A program made the translations under genes and the position numbers. The notes under the pieces are model-generated. The model searched no databases and was not told the DNA's origin. It saw nothing but the letters and a program-made list of their open reading frames with translations. DNA of 64,000 nucleotides from UBA11612 sp965228575 (lineage in GTDB: Bacteria; Pseudomonadota; Alphaproteobacteria; Rhodospirillales; Rhodospirillaceae): NCBI GenBank assembly GCA_965228575.1, contig CBDDHW010000007.1, positions 1 through 64,000 of the forward strand, in the 5' to 3' direction. Below, piece after piece: positions 43,795 to 52,486 of the stretch; within the stretch, counting starts at the first letter, position 1; each line of letters begins with the position of its first letter.

Positions 43795-44325
43795 ATGACT
43801 GATATTGCTGCCACTGCCCGCCACTGCAACGCTTGGCCTTTCGCCGAGGCCCGCGCGTTGTGGGACCAGCGGCTCAAGGAAAAAGAACCCGAACGCGGTT
43901 ATGTCCTTTTCGAAACCGGATACGGGCCGTCGGGATTGCCGCACATTGGAACCTTTGGCGAAGTGGTGCGCACAACTATGGTGCGCCGGGCCTTCGAAGC
44001 GTTGGTCCCGGGGGTGAAGACTCGGTTGTTTACGTTCTCCGACGATATGGATGGACTGCGTAAAGTTCCCGACAACGTTCCGAACGCGGACATGATTGGT
44101 GAACATTTAGGCAAGCCCCTGACGCGTATCCCTGATCCCTTTGGAACCCACGAGAGTTTTGGGCATCACAATAACGCGCGTCTGCGGACGTTTTTGGACT
44201 CCTTCGGGTTCGAGTACGAATTTAAAAGTGCAACGGAGAGCTATACCTCCGGTGAGTTCGATGCGGCATTGCTGCGCGTACTCGAAAAATACGATGACGT
44301 CATAGAAGTTATTTGCCGACCCTAG
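43795..44325 (+). CDS. lysS: LysS fragment 1 (HIGH motif)
   Basis: N-terminal 176 residues, ending falsely after DDVIEV. Contains GYGPSGLPHIGTFGE and the segment FTFSDDMDGLRKVPDNVP, both typical of class I LysRS. Confidence 0.65.
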   Translation: MTDIAATARHCNAWPFAEARALWDQRLKEKEPERGYVLFETGYGPSGLPHIGTFGEVVRTTMVRRAFEALVPGVKTRLFTFSDDMDGLRKVPDNVPNADMIGEHLGKPLTRIPDPFGTHESFGHHNNARLRTFLDSFGFEYEFKSATESYTSGEFDAALLRVLEKYDDVIEVICRP

Positions 44326-44651
44326 GTCCCGAGCGTCGTGCAACCTATTCTCCGTTTCTGCCTGTGTGTCCGAAGACCGGCGTTGTCTTGCAGGTGCCGA
44401 TCGTTGATAGAGACGTTAAGGCGGGCCGCATCGTTTATAAAGACGAGGACGGTAAGGACGTTGAGACCGCCGTGACCGGCGGGCATTGCAAATTGCAATG
44501 GAAATGCGATTGGGCGATGCGGTGGTATGCGCTCGGCGTCGACTACGAGATGTCCGGGAAAGACCTTATTGATTCGGTCAAGCTTTCGGGTCGCATATGC
44601 CGCATTCTCGGGGGAACGCCACCCACCAACCTCACGTACGAATTATTTTAG
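44313..44651 (+). CDS. lysS: LysS fragment 2 (middle)
   Basis: 112 residues beginning at PTLGPERRATYSPFLPVCP and ending at YELF. The apparent TTG start is an artefact of the frame break; the fragment continues fragment 1 with one added base. Confidence 0.6.
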   Translation: MPTLGPERRATYSPFLPVCPKTGVVLQVPIVDRDVKAGRIVYKDEDGKDVETAVTGGHCKLQWKCDWAMRWYALGVDYEMSGKDLIDSVKLSGRICRILGGTPPTNLTYELF

Positions 44652-45388
44652 ACGACGGCGGACAAAAAATATCGAAGTCCAAGGGCAATGGTCTGACAGT
44701 GGACGAGTGGCTGCGGTATGCGCCGGCGGAAAGTCTTTCGCTGTTCATGTATCAAAAACCGAAGACCGCCAAGCGGTTGTACTTTGACGTGATCCCGAAG
44801 GCCGTGGACGAGTATCTAGACCACTTGCGCAAATTTCACGATGAAGCGGATGACGCAAAACTCAATAACCCGGTATGGCATATTCACAGCGGACATCCGC
44901 CGCAAAACGCCGCGCAGGTGAGCTTTGGGATGCTGCTGAACCTTGCCGGTGTGTGCCACGCCGAAGAGCCCGGCGTGTTGTGGCATTACATCTCGCGGTT
45001 CGCCGAAGGGTCGACGCCCGAGAGTGCTCCTCTGCTCGATAGTTTGGTGAAATACGCGGTGGCCTACTATCAGGATTTTGTAAAACCCGCGAAGGTTTAC
45101 CGCAAAGCTGCGCCGGAAGAGCTGCCTGCCTTCACTGCATTGCGCGACGGCTTGAAAGACTTTGAGGACGATCCCACGCCTGAGAACCTACAAACTCTGG
45201 TGTACGAAGTGGGCAAGGCGCACGGTGATGTGTTTTCCTCTCTGCGCGCGTGGTTCAAGGCGCTGTACCAAGTACTTCTTGGTCAGGACCAAGGCCCGCG
45301 TATGGGATCGTTCATCGCTTTGTATGGTGTGACGGAGAGTGTCGAGTTGCTCGAGCGCGCAATTGCCGGTGAGGATTTGGCGAACTAA
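44597..45388 (+). CDS. lysS: LysS fragment 3 (KMSKS and C-terminus)
   Basis: True sequence begins at LDDGGQKISKSKGNG (about residue 18 of this frame) and runs to the natural stop. The first residues are out of frame. Confidence 0.65.
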   Translation: MPHSRGNATHQPHVRIILDDGGQKISKSKGNGLTVDEWLRYAPAESLSLFMYQKPKTAKRLYFDVIPKAVDEYLDHLRKFHDEADDAKLNNPVWHIHSGHPPQNAAQVSFGMLLNLAGVCHAEEPGVLWHYISRFAEGSTPESAPLLDSLVKYAVAYYQDFVKPAKVYRKAAPEELPAFTALRDGLKDFEDDPTPENLQTLVYEVGKAHGDVFSSLRAWFKALYQVLLGQDQGPRMGSFIALYGVTESVELLERAIAGEDLAN

Positions 45389-45407
45389 GCGCAAGTTGGT
45401 GTTGCGC

Positions 45408-45740
45408 TTAGGTATTCAACATGAACGCGAGCAACTTATCTCCGTTCTCGAATGTCATATGGGTGCCGTCCTGAAAATCATTGTCGTCCCCGTCAAATGT
45501 ACTGGGGAACGGCGTGTCGTAAGTGTTGACACTTGAATTGTTGTAACTCGCAGCTGTGTTCAACAGCTGATCTTGAATTTCGCAGTATTTTGTCTTTTCT
45601 TTAAATAAGTCGACGACCTTTGGGTGCAGAGGGTTTGTGTAAATTTTGAGCGAAATCTTATTCGCCGAGCAGAAATCAATAATTTTATAGAGGTAAGCAA
45701 TTCTTCGGGGGTGAACGTTTTCGACTTGATTCGCCATCAT
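45408..45740 (-). CDS. SGNH-like C-terminal fragment
   Basis: 110 residues ending in DFQDGTHMTFENGDKLL, the expected last block of an SGNH fold. It begins one base into the stop of the previous fragment (TAATG). This is either a real coupled gene or, more likely, the end of the same polypeptide after a missing base in the A-run at 45742. Confidence 0.55.
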   Translation of the reverse strand: MMANQVENVHPRRIAYLYKIIDFCSANKISLKIYTNPLHPKVVDLFKEKTKYCEIQDQLLNTAASYNNSSVNTYDTPFPSTFDGDDNDFQDGTHMTFENGDKLLAFMLNT

Positions 45741-47605
45741 TAAAACTTGGGTGGGGTCAAAGATTCGAAATCAAACGTGGTGGCTGGCTCACCGGGTACC
45801 TTAGGCCGGCCATAATTCATGATGTCGCCAGTCAACGGATTGAAAGTGGCGTTCACATCAAACTCTTTATACCGCATTCGCATCGCTTTCTCGATTTGCT
45901 CCTTTTTAGAACCCAAGAAACCCGCATCGTCGCGCCATTCCAATCCCGTCCCGCCGCGTTGATCGGCTTCGTCGAGATATCCAATAAGTTGCCGAACGGA
46001 AATAAACCGAACGTCTAAGGGCCAGGTGCCGATGAACATCGTAGGGTCAATCCCTAAAACAACTATCCCGGGCTTTGTGCGCCCGTTCTCATACGCGAGG
46101 CGCAACATGCAGTAGGCTTCTTCGATGTTGACGTTTGAGCCACTAAAATTGAAGGACGGTACGCCCAATTTTGCTGCGGATGCGCCGCGCAACGCGAATG
46201 ATCGCGATGACCCGAGTATTAAACCGTCAAAATTGCGTTCGCTTTCGAGAAAATAATTCACCTTTACTTGTCGATCGCTGATCACCGCGGGCGGGCGGGC
46301 TTTGGCCTTATGTCCAGTTTTGAGCAGCGCCTCAATGTTTGAAATGGTGTTGTAGGACTCGTAGTTGACATCTCCTGGCATTGGTAGGGAGGTATCGAAT
46401 TGAGTCTCAAGCTCCAAAATGAGACCTGTTAAGCCAAGTGAATCAATCAGGCCAGATGTCAAAAGGGGCGCGCTTGGCTCGGTGACCCATTTTCCGCACA
46501 CCTTAGAAATACATTCTCGAATGATGTCAGCTGGATTATCCGACTGTGGGTTCGCAGCTTTGCGCGCTGCATTACGACCTTCAAGATAGCGGTCGCGATT
46601 CATACCCCGCGCAATTTTCCCGGATGTTGATTTTCTCAGCCATCGCGGTTCGACAATTGACACATCAGCCAATGCGATATCGAAAACCGACGTCACGTCT
46701 TCAGCAATTGTTCGCGCCAACCTTTCAGCTTGCGGCCCCCCATGGGATTCTGACTCCGCCACAACAACGGCGGATTCCGTTCCCTTCTGACCATCGGGTA
46801 CTCCAAAGACAACACAGCGGCCGGGAATGACGCCGCTGACATCATTAACAACGGTCTCAATGTCTTGAGGATAAATATTGCGGCCCGCGGTGATAATCAG
46901 GTCTTTTGATCGCCCTGTGACGAACACCTCTCCCTCAGAAATGAAACCCAGATCACCGGTCATAAAGTAAGAACCATTGAAAGATTGAGCTGTCGCTTTA
47001 GGGTTTTCGAAGTACCCATCCATGAGAGAGGGACTTTTTACGCCGATTTCTCCTACATGGCCGCCGCTGAGCTCTGTGCCGTTCTCGCCGAAAATCCGAA
47101 CAGAGGTTTCGTCTAAGACTTGTCCGCAGGAAACTATTGGATCATCACCAGGTTCAATCGGTGCTCCGACGGTCATCGCGGCCCGATTGAGGCGCGCGAG
47201 ATGTGGCGTGCGCCCGAAGCCTCCGGACGTAATGGCAAAAGTTGTTTCAGCCATGGCGTAGGAGACTGCGAGGGCTTCGCGTTTAAGGCCGTTTCTTGAA
47301 AACGCGTTAAAGAAAAGATCGTGACTATCCTGAGAAACAGGTTCCGAGCAATTTACGACCCCGCGTAAGGACGACAAATTCAGATCGTTTAAATTTTGCT
47401 TGCGGCTCGTGCGGGCGAGAAGGTTGTATGCGAAATTGGGCAACCAACACAGTGTGCCCATGTCTTTCGAAATTGTCTCCATGAGCATCATAGGCTTTTG
47501 GATCCATTCGAAAGGCGACATCAAAGTCACGGGAGTTGCTGTTAACAGCGGGAGCATTAGCGCAGTTATAAGACCCATATCGTGATACAGAGGCAGCCAG
47601 CTCAC
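45740..47605 (-). CDS. Acyl-AMP ligase fragment 2 (ligase core, carrier, start of SGNH)
   Basis: 621 residues in frame from a GTG that is only an internal codon. Residues 1-350 complete the adenylation domain (catalytic Lys330), 355-430 form the carrier domain (Ser389), and from about 447 the SGNH-like region starts with LILGSSRSF (463-470) and GIVVLGIDP (513-521). Confidence 0.65.
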   Translation of the reverse strand: MSWLPLYHDMGLITALMLPLLTATPVTLMSPFEWIQKPMMLMETISKDMGTLCWLPNFAYNLLARTSRKQNLNDLNLSSLRGVVNCSEPVSQDSHDLFFNAFSRNGLKREALAVSYAMAETTFAITSGGFGRTPHLARLNRAAMTVGAPIEPGDDPIVSCGQVLDETSVRIFGENGTELSGGHVGEIGVKSPSLMDGYFENPKATAQSFNGSYFMTGDLGFISEGEVFVTGRSKDLIITAGRNIYPQDIETVVNDVSGVIPGRCVVFGVPDGQKGTESAVVVAESESHGGPQAERLARTIAEDVTSVFDIALADVSIVEPRWLRKSTSGKIARGMNRDRYLEGRNAARKAANPQSDNPADIIRECISKVCGKWVTEPSAPLLTSGLIDSLGLTGLILELETQFDTSLPMPGDVNYESYNTISNIEALLKTGHKAKARPPAVISDRQVKVNYFLESERNFDGLILGSSRSFALRGASAAKLGVPSFNFSGSNVNIEEAYCMLRLAYENGRTKPGIVVLGIDPTMFIGTWPLDVRFISVRQLIGYLDEADQRGGTGLEWRDDAGFLGSKKEQIEKAMRMRYKEFDVNATFNPLTGDIMNYGRPKVPGEPATTFDFESLTPPKF

Positions 47606-47772
47606 GATATGATCTTCCGGAGTTAATTGGATTGCTTTGGCATAGGCCCCTACTTGCCAGAGAAGTTGTTTCTCGGTGATGCAGACGCCTTTTTTGGCAC
47701 CGGTTGTGCCCGAGCTGTATTGGATGAATAACGGCGGCGAGGATTTGATAAAAATCTGCCCAGGGGGGGCGT

Positions 47773-48135
47773 CTAGGGTAAATCATCGTTGCTTGCAACC
47801 CGTTGGCCGACCGCTTGGCTGAGGAGGACACAAAAGTCGGGATCCCCTACCACTAGAGCGGGCCGCGCATTGGCTATCAGCGGCAAAAGAGTGCGGGCAA
47901 AGTCGGTAATCGAGAGCTTGGCTGAAGGATGCGCTGAGATTATCGGCACGCGGCCTGTCAAAAGGGCACCAACCGCATACAGAAAAACTTCTATTGGATC
48001 AGAGAGGACGAGAACAACAGTTTGACCTCTGTCGACGTTGAACTTGTCGAATAGGGCCGATTTTTTTAGGGCGCTTTCGATCGCCGATCGATACGAATAT
48101 TCTTCGGTTTCGCGGTCGTTCGTAACAATCCGCAA
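47773..48135 (-). CDS. Acyl-AMP ligase fragment 1 (N-terminus)
   Basis: 120 residues of the adenylation domain: RGQTVVLVLSDPIEVFLYAVGALLTGRVPI and LVVGDPDFC. The true start lies upstream in another frame (about 48218), reached by adding one base to the A-run at 48134. Confidence 0.55.
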   Translation of the reverse strand: MRIVTNDRETEEYSYRSAIESALKKSALFDKFNVDRGQTVVLVLSDPIEVFLYAVGALLTGRVPIISAHPSAKLSITDFARTLLPLIANARPALVVGDPDFCVLLSQAVGQRVASNDDLP

Positions 48136-48314
48136 AAAGGCTTGTCGCCGGAGTGATCAAGGTGAGATTGAATGCGCGCCGCGATAGTTTTTGACATCAC
48201 GCGAATTCGCTCGTGCATTTCCAACCACGTATCATGATTGGACCATAGCCTTGTTTCTAGAAGTCCGACAAGCGCCGGCCTTTAGCTGATTGTGACCGCG
48301 CGTTCGCAAAAAAC

Positions 48315-49475
48315 TTAGGCCGCGGTCCCGAACAAATCGTCCTCGATGTCCATGATGCTTGAACCACCTGCAAGGATGGAGGACAAGAGCGCGCCGGTTT
48401 GCGGTAGGACCTTGGTCATATAGAACCTGGCCGTCGCGAGTTTCCCTTTGTAAAAGCCTGTGGGGTCGTCGTCTTGCTTAGTAAGGGCGAGTTTGGTCGT
48501 ACGGGCCCACATAAAACCGACCGCGACATAGCTTGTCAGTTTGAGAAGGTCGGTGGCCGCTGCGCCCGCTTCGTTGGGGTTGGACATTCCTTTTTGTGCG
48601 ACCGCACCGACGGCCTGCTGCAGGCGACCAAAGGATTTTGCGAGCGCAATGATGGTGTCTTCCATCGCCGGGTCCGACGCATTGTCTTCAATGAATTGTT
48701 GGACCGGATGAAAGAAGGCGCGCATATAGCGGCCATAGTGGGCGGTCATCTTGCGCCCCACGAAATCAAGGGCTTGGATGCCGTTGGTTCCTTCGTACAG
48801 CTGGGTGATACGAGCGTCGCGAACAAATTGTTCCATGCCGTGCTCACGAATGTATCCATGCCCGCCGTAAATCTGCACGCCGAGATTGGCGTTCTCAAAA
48901 CCTGTGTCCGTTCCAAACGCTTTGATGACAGGTGTGAGCAGTTGAACCAAATCATCGTTACGTTGGCGCTCGGCGTCGTCTTCGGTTTTTTCCGCGCGGT
49001 CTTGAGCGATCGCAACCCACATCACCAGCGCGCGCATGCCTTCGGTGAGGGATTTCATGGTCAGTAGGTTTTTGCGCACATCGGGATGAACGAGGAGGGG
49101 GTCAGCAGGTTTGTCGGGCTGGGCCGCGCCGGTCAGGCCGCGCCCTTGCAGGCGTTCGCGCGCATATTCCAGTGCGCTTTGGTAGGCAACTTCCGATAAG
49201 CCGAGACCTTGCACACCGACGCCAAGCCGTGCGGTGTTCATCATCGCAAACATAGCGCGCATGCCCTTATGCTTTTCGCCGACCAGCCACCCTTGGGCTT
49301 GGTCGAAATTCATGACGCAGGTGCTGGACGCTTTGATCCCCATTTTGTGTTCAATCGACCCGCAGGCCACACCATTGCGCGGTCCAACGCTGCCATCGTC
49401 TTTGGGAAGAAATTTTGGCACAACGAAATAAACTAATGCCTTTGATGCCCGGCGGTGCATCGGGCAGTTTCGCAA
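48315..49475 (-). CDS. Acyl-CoA dehydrogenase fragment 2
   Basis: Most of the protein, true from VVPKFLPKDDGSVG (about residue 18 of this frame) to the stop. Contains the flavin-binding and catalytic helices. The apparent start residues before this are out of frame. Confidence 0.7.
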   Translation of the reverse strand: MRNCPMHRRASKALVYFVVPKFLPKDDGSVGPRNGVACGSIEHKMGIKASSTCVMNFDQAQGWLVGEKHKGMRAMFAMMNTARLGVGVQGLGLSEVAYQSALEYARERLQGRGLTGAAQPDKPADPLLVHPDVRKNLLTMKSLTEGMRALVMWVAIAQDRAEKTEDDAERQRNDDLVQLLTPVIKAFGTDTGFENANLGVQIYGGHGYIREHGMEQFVRDARITQLYEGTNGIQALDFVGRKMTAHYGRYMRAFFHPVQQFIEDNASDPAMEDTIIALAKSFGRLQQAVGAVAQKGMSNPNEAGAAATDLLKLTSYVAVGFMWARTTKLALTKQDDDPTGFYKGKLATARFYMTKVLPQTGALLSSILAGGSSIMDIEDDLFGTAA

Positions 49476-49499
49476 GCACCAAATGGACGATGTTATCCG

Positions 49500-50114
49500 T
49501 CAGATCGTGTTCGCCCGCGGAAATAAAAATCTTAGTGCCGGTAATTTTAACACTGCCGTCGTCTTGGAGGTTCGGCTTTTGTTCGGATGAGGCCGAGATC
49601 GGTTCCGCAGTGGGGGTTCGGTCAGGCACATGGTGCCGCTCCACGACCCTTCGACGAACTTGGGCAGATAAAGTTGTTTCTGTGCCTCGGTTCCGTAAAG
49701 TTTGAGTGCGTTGTAGGCGCCGTGGGTGAGTCCCGGGTACATGCCGAATGACATGTTGGCCGAACAAATCATTTCCTCAACCAACATATTAACGGATACC
49801 GGGAGACCTTGGCCGCCATATTCGGGATCAGCGGCAATCCCCGTCCAGCCGCCGTCCTTGAATTGAGTGTAGGCCTCTTTGAACCCCGCCGGTGTACGCA
49901 CCACGCCGTTTTCATAAGTGCAGCCCTCGATATCACCAGGCAAATTGAGTGGAAACAAAACTTCCGCAGCAAGTTTACCAGCTTCCTCGAGGACGGCGTC
50001 GACAACGTCAGAAGAGAAATCTTCGTAGCCAGGAAGTTCTTGCAGTTCGTCGCCGTTAAAAAGTTCGTGGTAGACGAATTTCATGTCACGAAGAGGCGCC
50101 GTATACGTGGCCAT
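49500..50114 (-). CDS. Acyl-CoA dehydrogenase fragment 1
   Basis: N-terminal ~170 true residues, from MATYTAPLRDMKFVYHEL to GTMCLTEP. The tail beyond that is out of frame. Start ATG at 50114 has AGGAGT upstream. Confidence 0.65.
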   Translation of the reverse strand: MATYTAPLRDMKFVYHELFNGDELQELPGYEDFSSDVVDAVLEEAGKLAAEVLFPLNLPGDIEGCTYENGVVRTPAGFKEAYTQFKDGGWTGIAADPEYGGQGLPVSVNMLVEEMICSANMSFGMYPGLTHGAYNALKLYGTEAQKQLYLPKFVEGSWSGTMCLTEPPLRNRSRPHPNKSRTSKTTAVLKLPALRFLFPRANTI

Positions 50115-50225
50115 AGCGGTACTCCTGATTAATTCCTTAGCGGTTTGCCGGTATCGAGCATGTGCTCCATACGTGCGAGCGAGGCCTCGTTTCGGGCAAG
50201 GCCAATGAACGCATCGCGTTCAAGT

Positions 50226-52472
50226 TTAAGGAGGTCTTTTTTCTGAAAGGGTTTCTGTCTGATCGGTGTTGCCGCCGCTCAGAACGCCGGCCAAGGCTGT
50301 GGCAACAACTTGATCGTGAGCGGTGGCCTTGCCTTGCAGGGCCAGTGTATCGAGCGCCAGCTTTAACCCCGCTGCACCACCCGGCCCGGGGAGGGAAATT
50401 TCAGCACTCTCAGGCGGCGTATAATCCTCGGCCAATTTTAGAGCTTTGGCTTTTGCATCTGCGAGGACGCGGTCGCGGTTCATGGTGATTCCGTCTTCAC
50501 GCCGCAAAATCCCCATTTCTTTTGCTTGCGCTGCGGAGCGAGAGACTTGAGCGGTGCCGATCAGCTCAAACGTCTTAGCGACCGCCGCCATGGGCCCGCG
50601 AGGGATTTTCGGGTTGCTCTTAAAGCGCAGCAGCATTTCTTTGCAGCCGCCCCAGGCCGGAATAACGCCGACACCAACTTCAACGAGGCCGGTGTAGGTT
50701 TCAGCGTGGGCTTGGACGGCGTCCGAGTGCAGGAGGATTTCGCAGCCACCGCCTAAAGCCATTCCGTGCGGCGCGGACACAACCGGGAAGGGAGCGTATT
50801 TAAGCGCAAGATGTGTTTTTTGCCCGTCTTCTATTTGGCTTTCGAGTTCACCCCATACGGCGATGTTGGCGGCAAACAACATTAGACCGACATTGGCCCC
50901 GACGGAAAAATTTGAGCCGTCATTGTAAACGACCAAGGCTTTCCACTTGCCGTCCGTATCCTTTTTGAAGAGCTTCAGGACGTCCTTGTAGGCTGCAATG
51001 GTCATGGGATCGAGACTGTTGGCGCGCGATGTGAACTCCAAACACAGGACTCCGTCACCAATATCCCAAATTTTGGCCGAGGGGTTCTTTAAGACGGGTT
51101 TGGACGTGAGTTTAACGTCCGAGAGTTTCAGGACGCCGTCAGGCCATGTGACATCGGTGTAGGTTCCATCAGATGTCAGGTACTGCCTTGCGTTGTTCTC
51201 TAGGCGATAAAATCCACCTTTGTCCGCGGCTAATTTTAACAAAGCAGGGACTTCAATTTTTTCGGCGTCGAGTTTTTCAACCAACCAGGTGGCGTCAATT
51301 TCATCGATGATTTCAAACGGGCCCTTTGTCCAGCCGTATCCATCTTTCATGGCTTCGTCGACGTCGAATATCGTATCGGCGATTTCTGGGACGAGACCAG
51401 CGGTGTAGACGAGAGCTTGGCTCACCATGGCCCACGCAAATCGTCCCCCTTTGTCATCGGTTTCTAGGAGGGCTTTCAGTCCGCCTTTTTTTGATGCGGA
51501 TAGACTCGCAAGACGCGCCTTTACCGAGGTGGCGTACTTCGCAGTATTAAGATCGATACTCTCTTTGACGCGCTGACCGCCCTCTTTATTGAGGCGGTAA
51601 AATCCACCCGGACCTTTGCGGCCAATCCAACCCTTTTCGATCATAGATTTTATAATCGGAGGTTCGGTTGCAATGCGGTGGTAGTCGTCGCTCTTCGGGA
51701 GCAGTGAGCGCATGGACTTCGCGATATGGGGGATCAGGTCGAGACCCACTAAGTCCATAAGCGCGAAGAATCCTGTTTTTGGAATCCCGAATGGACGTGA
51801 TCCAACGGCATCGGCCTCTTCTACGGTAAGATTGTATTCAAGCGTGTGCTTGAGTCCGCACTGGAGCCAATAGGTGCCAATGCGATTCGCAATAAAACCT
51901 GGCGTGTCGTTGCAAAGCACGACCCCTTTTCCAAGATGAACGTCGCCAAAATCGCGAATGATTTGGACCACGTCCGAACGGGTTTGGTCCGATGCAACTA
52001 TTTCCAGCAGGCGCATATAGCGCGGCGGATTGAAAAAGTGCGTGATCAGAAAGTCGGGCACCATTGAAGCGGGCATGCCGCCGGTGAGTTCTTTCAGTGG
52101 AATTGTTGAGGTGTTGGACGAAACGATGGAGCCTTTTTTGCGGGCACCCTCGATCTTCTTGTAAAGGTCTTGTTTGAGATCCAGGCGCTCGATGATGGCT
52201 TCGACGATCCAATCGCACTCACCAAGTAAGTCGAGGTTGTCTTCAATATTGCCGGTGGTGACTAATGACGCGTTGCGTTTCGACATAAACGGCGCGGGGT
52301 CCGTCTTCAGCATCTTTGCCACCGCACCTTCGGCAATGGCGTTTCTATTTTCGCCGTCTTTGGGAACGATATCGAGGAGCACCACGGGAATACCCGCATT
52401 GGTGATGTGTGCGGCAATACTTGCCCCCATCACCCCGGCGCCGATTACAGCCGCTTTTTTGATTTCAGCCAT
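50226..52472 (-). CDS. fadN: 3-hydroxyacyl-CoA dehydrogenase / enoyl-CoA hydratase (FadN-type)
   Basis: A bifunctional beta-oxidation enzyme: N-terminal NAD-binding GAGVMGASIA, SSNTSTIPL and FFNPPRYMRLLEIV of 3-hydroxyacyl-CoA dehydrogenase, then a crotonase domain with MALGGGCEILLHSD. The ATG at 52472 with AGGAG upstream is the start, 63 bases inside the open frame. The frame ends early at 50226 because of a six-T run at 50237-50242; with five T it continues SEKDLLKLERDAF to a natural stop at 50129 and about 801 residues, ending in the family tail GKPLRN. It lies 14 bases after the thiolase gene. Confidence 0.92.
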   Translation of the reverse strand: MAEIKKAAVIGAGVMGASIAAHITNAGIPVVLLDIVPKDGENRNAIAEGAVAKMLKTDPAPFMSKRNASLVTTGNIEDNLDLLGECDWIVEAIIERLDLKQDLYKKIEGARKKGSIVSSNTSTIPLKELTGGMPASMVPDFLITHFFNPPRYMRLLEIVASDQTRSDVVQIIRDFGDVHLGKGVVLCNDTPGFIANRIGTYWLQCGLKHTLEYNLTVEEADAVGSRPFGIPKTGFFALMDLVGLDLIPHIAKSMRSLLPKSDDYHRIATEPPIIKSMIEKGWIGRKGPGGFYRLNKEGGQRVKESIDLNTAKYATSVKARLASLSASKKGGLKALLETDDKGGRFAWAMVSQALVYTAGLVPEIADTIFDVDEAMKDGYGWTKGPFEIIDEIDATWLVEKLDAEKIEVPALLKLAADKGGFYRLENNARQYLTSDGTYTDVTWPDGVLKLSDVKLTSKPVLKNPSAKIWDIGDGVLCLEFTSRANSLDPMTIAAYKDVLKLFKKDTDGKWKALVVYNDGSNFSVGANVGLMLFAANIAVWGELESQIEDGQKTHLALKYAPFPVVSAPHGMALGGGCEILLHSDAVQAHAETYTGLVEVGVGVIPAWGGCKEMLLRFKSNPKIPRGPMAAVAKTFELIGTAQVSRSAAQAKEMGILRREDGITMNRDRVLADAKAKALKLAEDYTPPESAEISLPGPGGAAGLKLALDTLALQGKATAHDQVVATALAGVLSGGNTDQTETLSEKRPP

Positions 52473-52486
52473 CCGTTTGCTCCTGC

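Larger units (their letters stand above)
43795..45388 (+). pseudogene. lysS: Class I lysyl-tRNA synthetase, frame broken
   Basis: Class I LysRS, the type used by most alphaproteobacteria and archaea, charges tRNA-Lys. Read across three frames it gives about 531 residues: HIGT at 50-53 (the HIGH motif), GGHCKLQWK and WAMRWYALGVDYEM in the middle, and KISKSKGNG (KMSKS). Two single T deletions are inferred, at the T-run 44312-44314 and at 44646-44649 (five T expected, giving YELFLDDGGQK). An essential gene is unlikely to be a real pseudogene unless another lysS exists, so sequence error is favoured. It diverges from the helicase. Confidence 0.9.
45408..48218 (-). pseudogene. Fatty-acyl-AMP ligase / acyl carrier / SGNH-like protein, frame broken
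   Basis: Joined over three inferred single-base deletions (A-run 48134-48138, G-run 47776-47778, A-run 45742-45745), this is one protein of about 935 residues. Order: adenylation domain of the fatty-acyl-AMP-ligase type (IQYSSGTTGAKKG, SWLPLYHDMGLI, MTGDLGFI, catalytic Lys in KSTSGKI), an acyl carrier domain with the phosphopantetheine Ser in GLIDSLGL, then a region with SGNH-hydrolase signs: GSSRS, and far downstream DGTHMT as the Asp-x-x-His block. Start taken as the ATG at 48218, uncertain. Acyl activation, tethering and transfer or release would be combined; product unknown. Confidence 0.7.
48315..50114 (-). pseudogene. Long acyl-CoA dehydrogenase (FadE-type), frame broken
   Basis: Read across frames it gives a ~599-residue acyl-CoA dehydrogenase of the long type with an extra C-terminal domain, which oxidises acyl-CoA to enoyl-CoA with FAD in beta-oxidation. 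Visible: MCLTEP and KITGTKIFISAGEHD (FAD/substrate region), ARLGVGVQGLGLSEVAYQSALEYARER and YGGHGYIREHGMEQFVRDARITQLYEGTNGIQ. Three single-base insertions are inferred: the G5 run at 49612, the G pair at 49566 and the A3 run at 49426. Their removal joins GTMCLTEPHCGTDLG and GISLFVVPKFLP. It is the last gene of the beta-oxidation operon. Confidence 0.88.

Noticed and set aside
40883..45388. Reading the broken helicase and lysS as true pseudogenes or programmed frameshifts
   Set aside because: The breaks are many, mostly at simple base runs, affect genes on both strands including an essential one, and remain confined to one block. Sequence error explains this better; no slippery site with stimulatory structure was seen.
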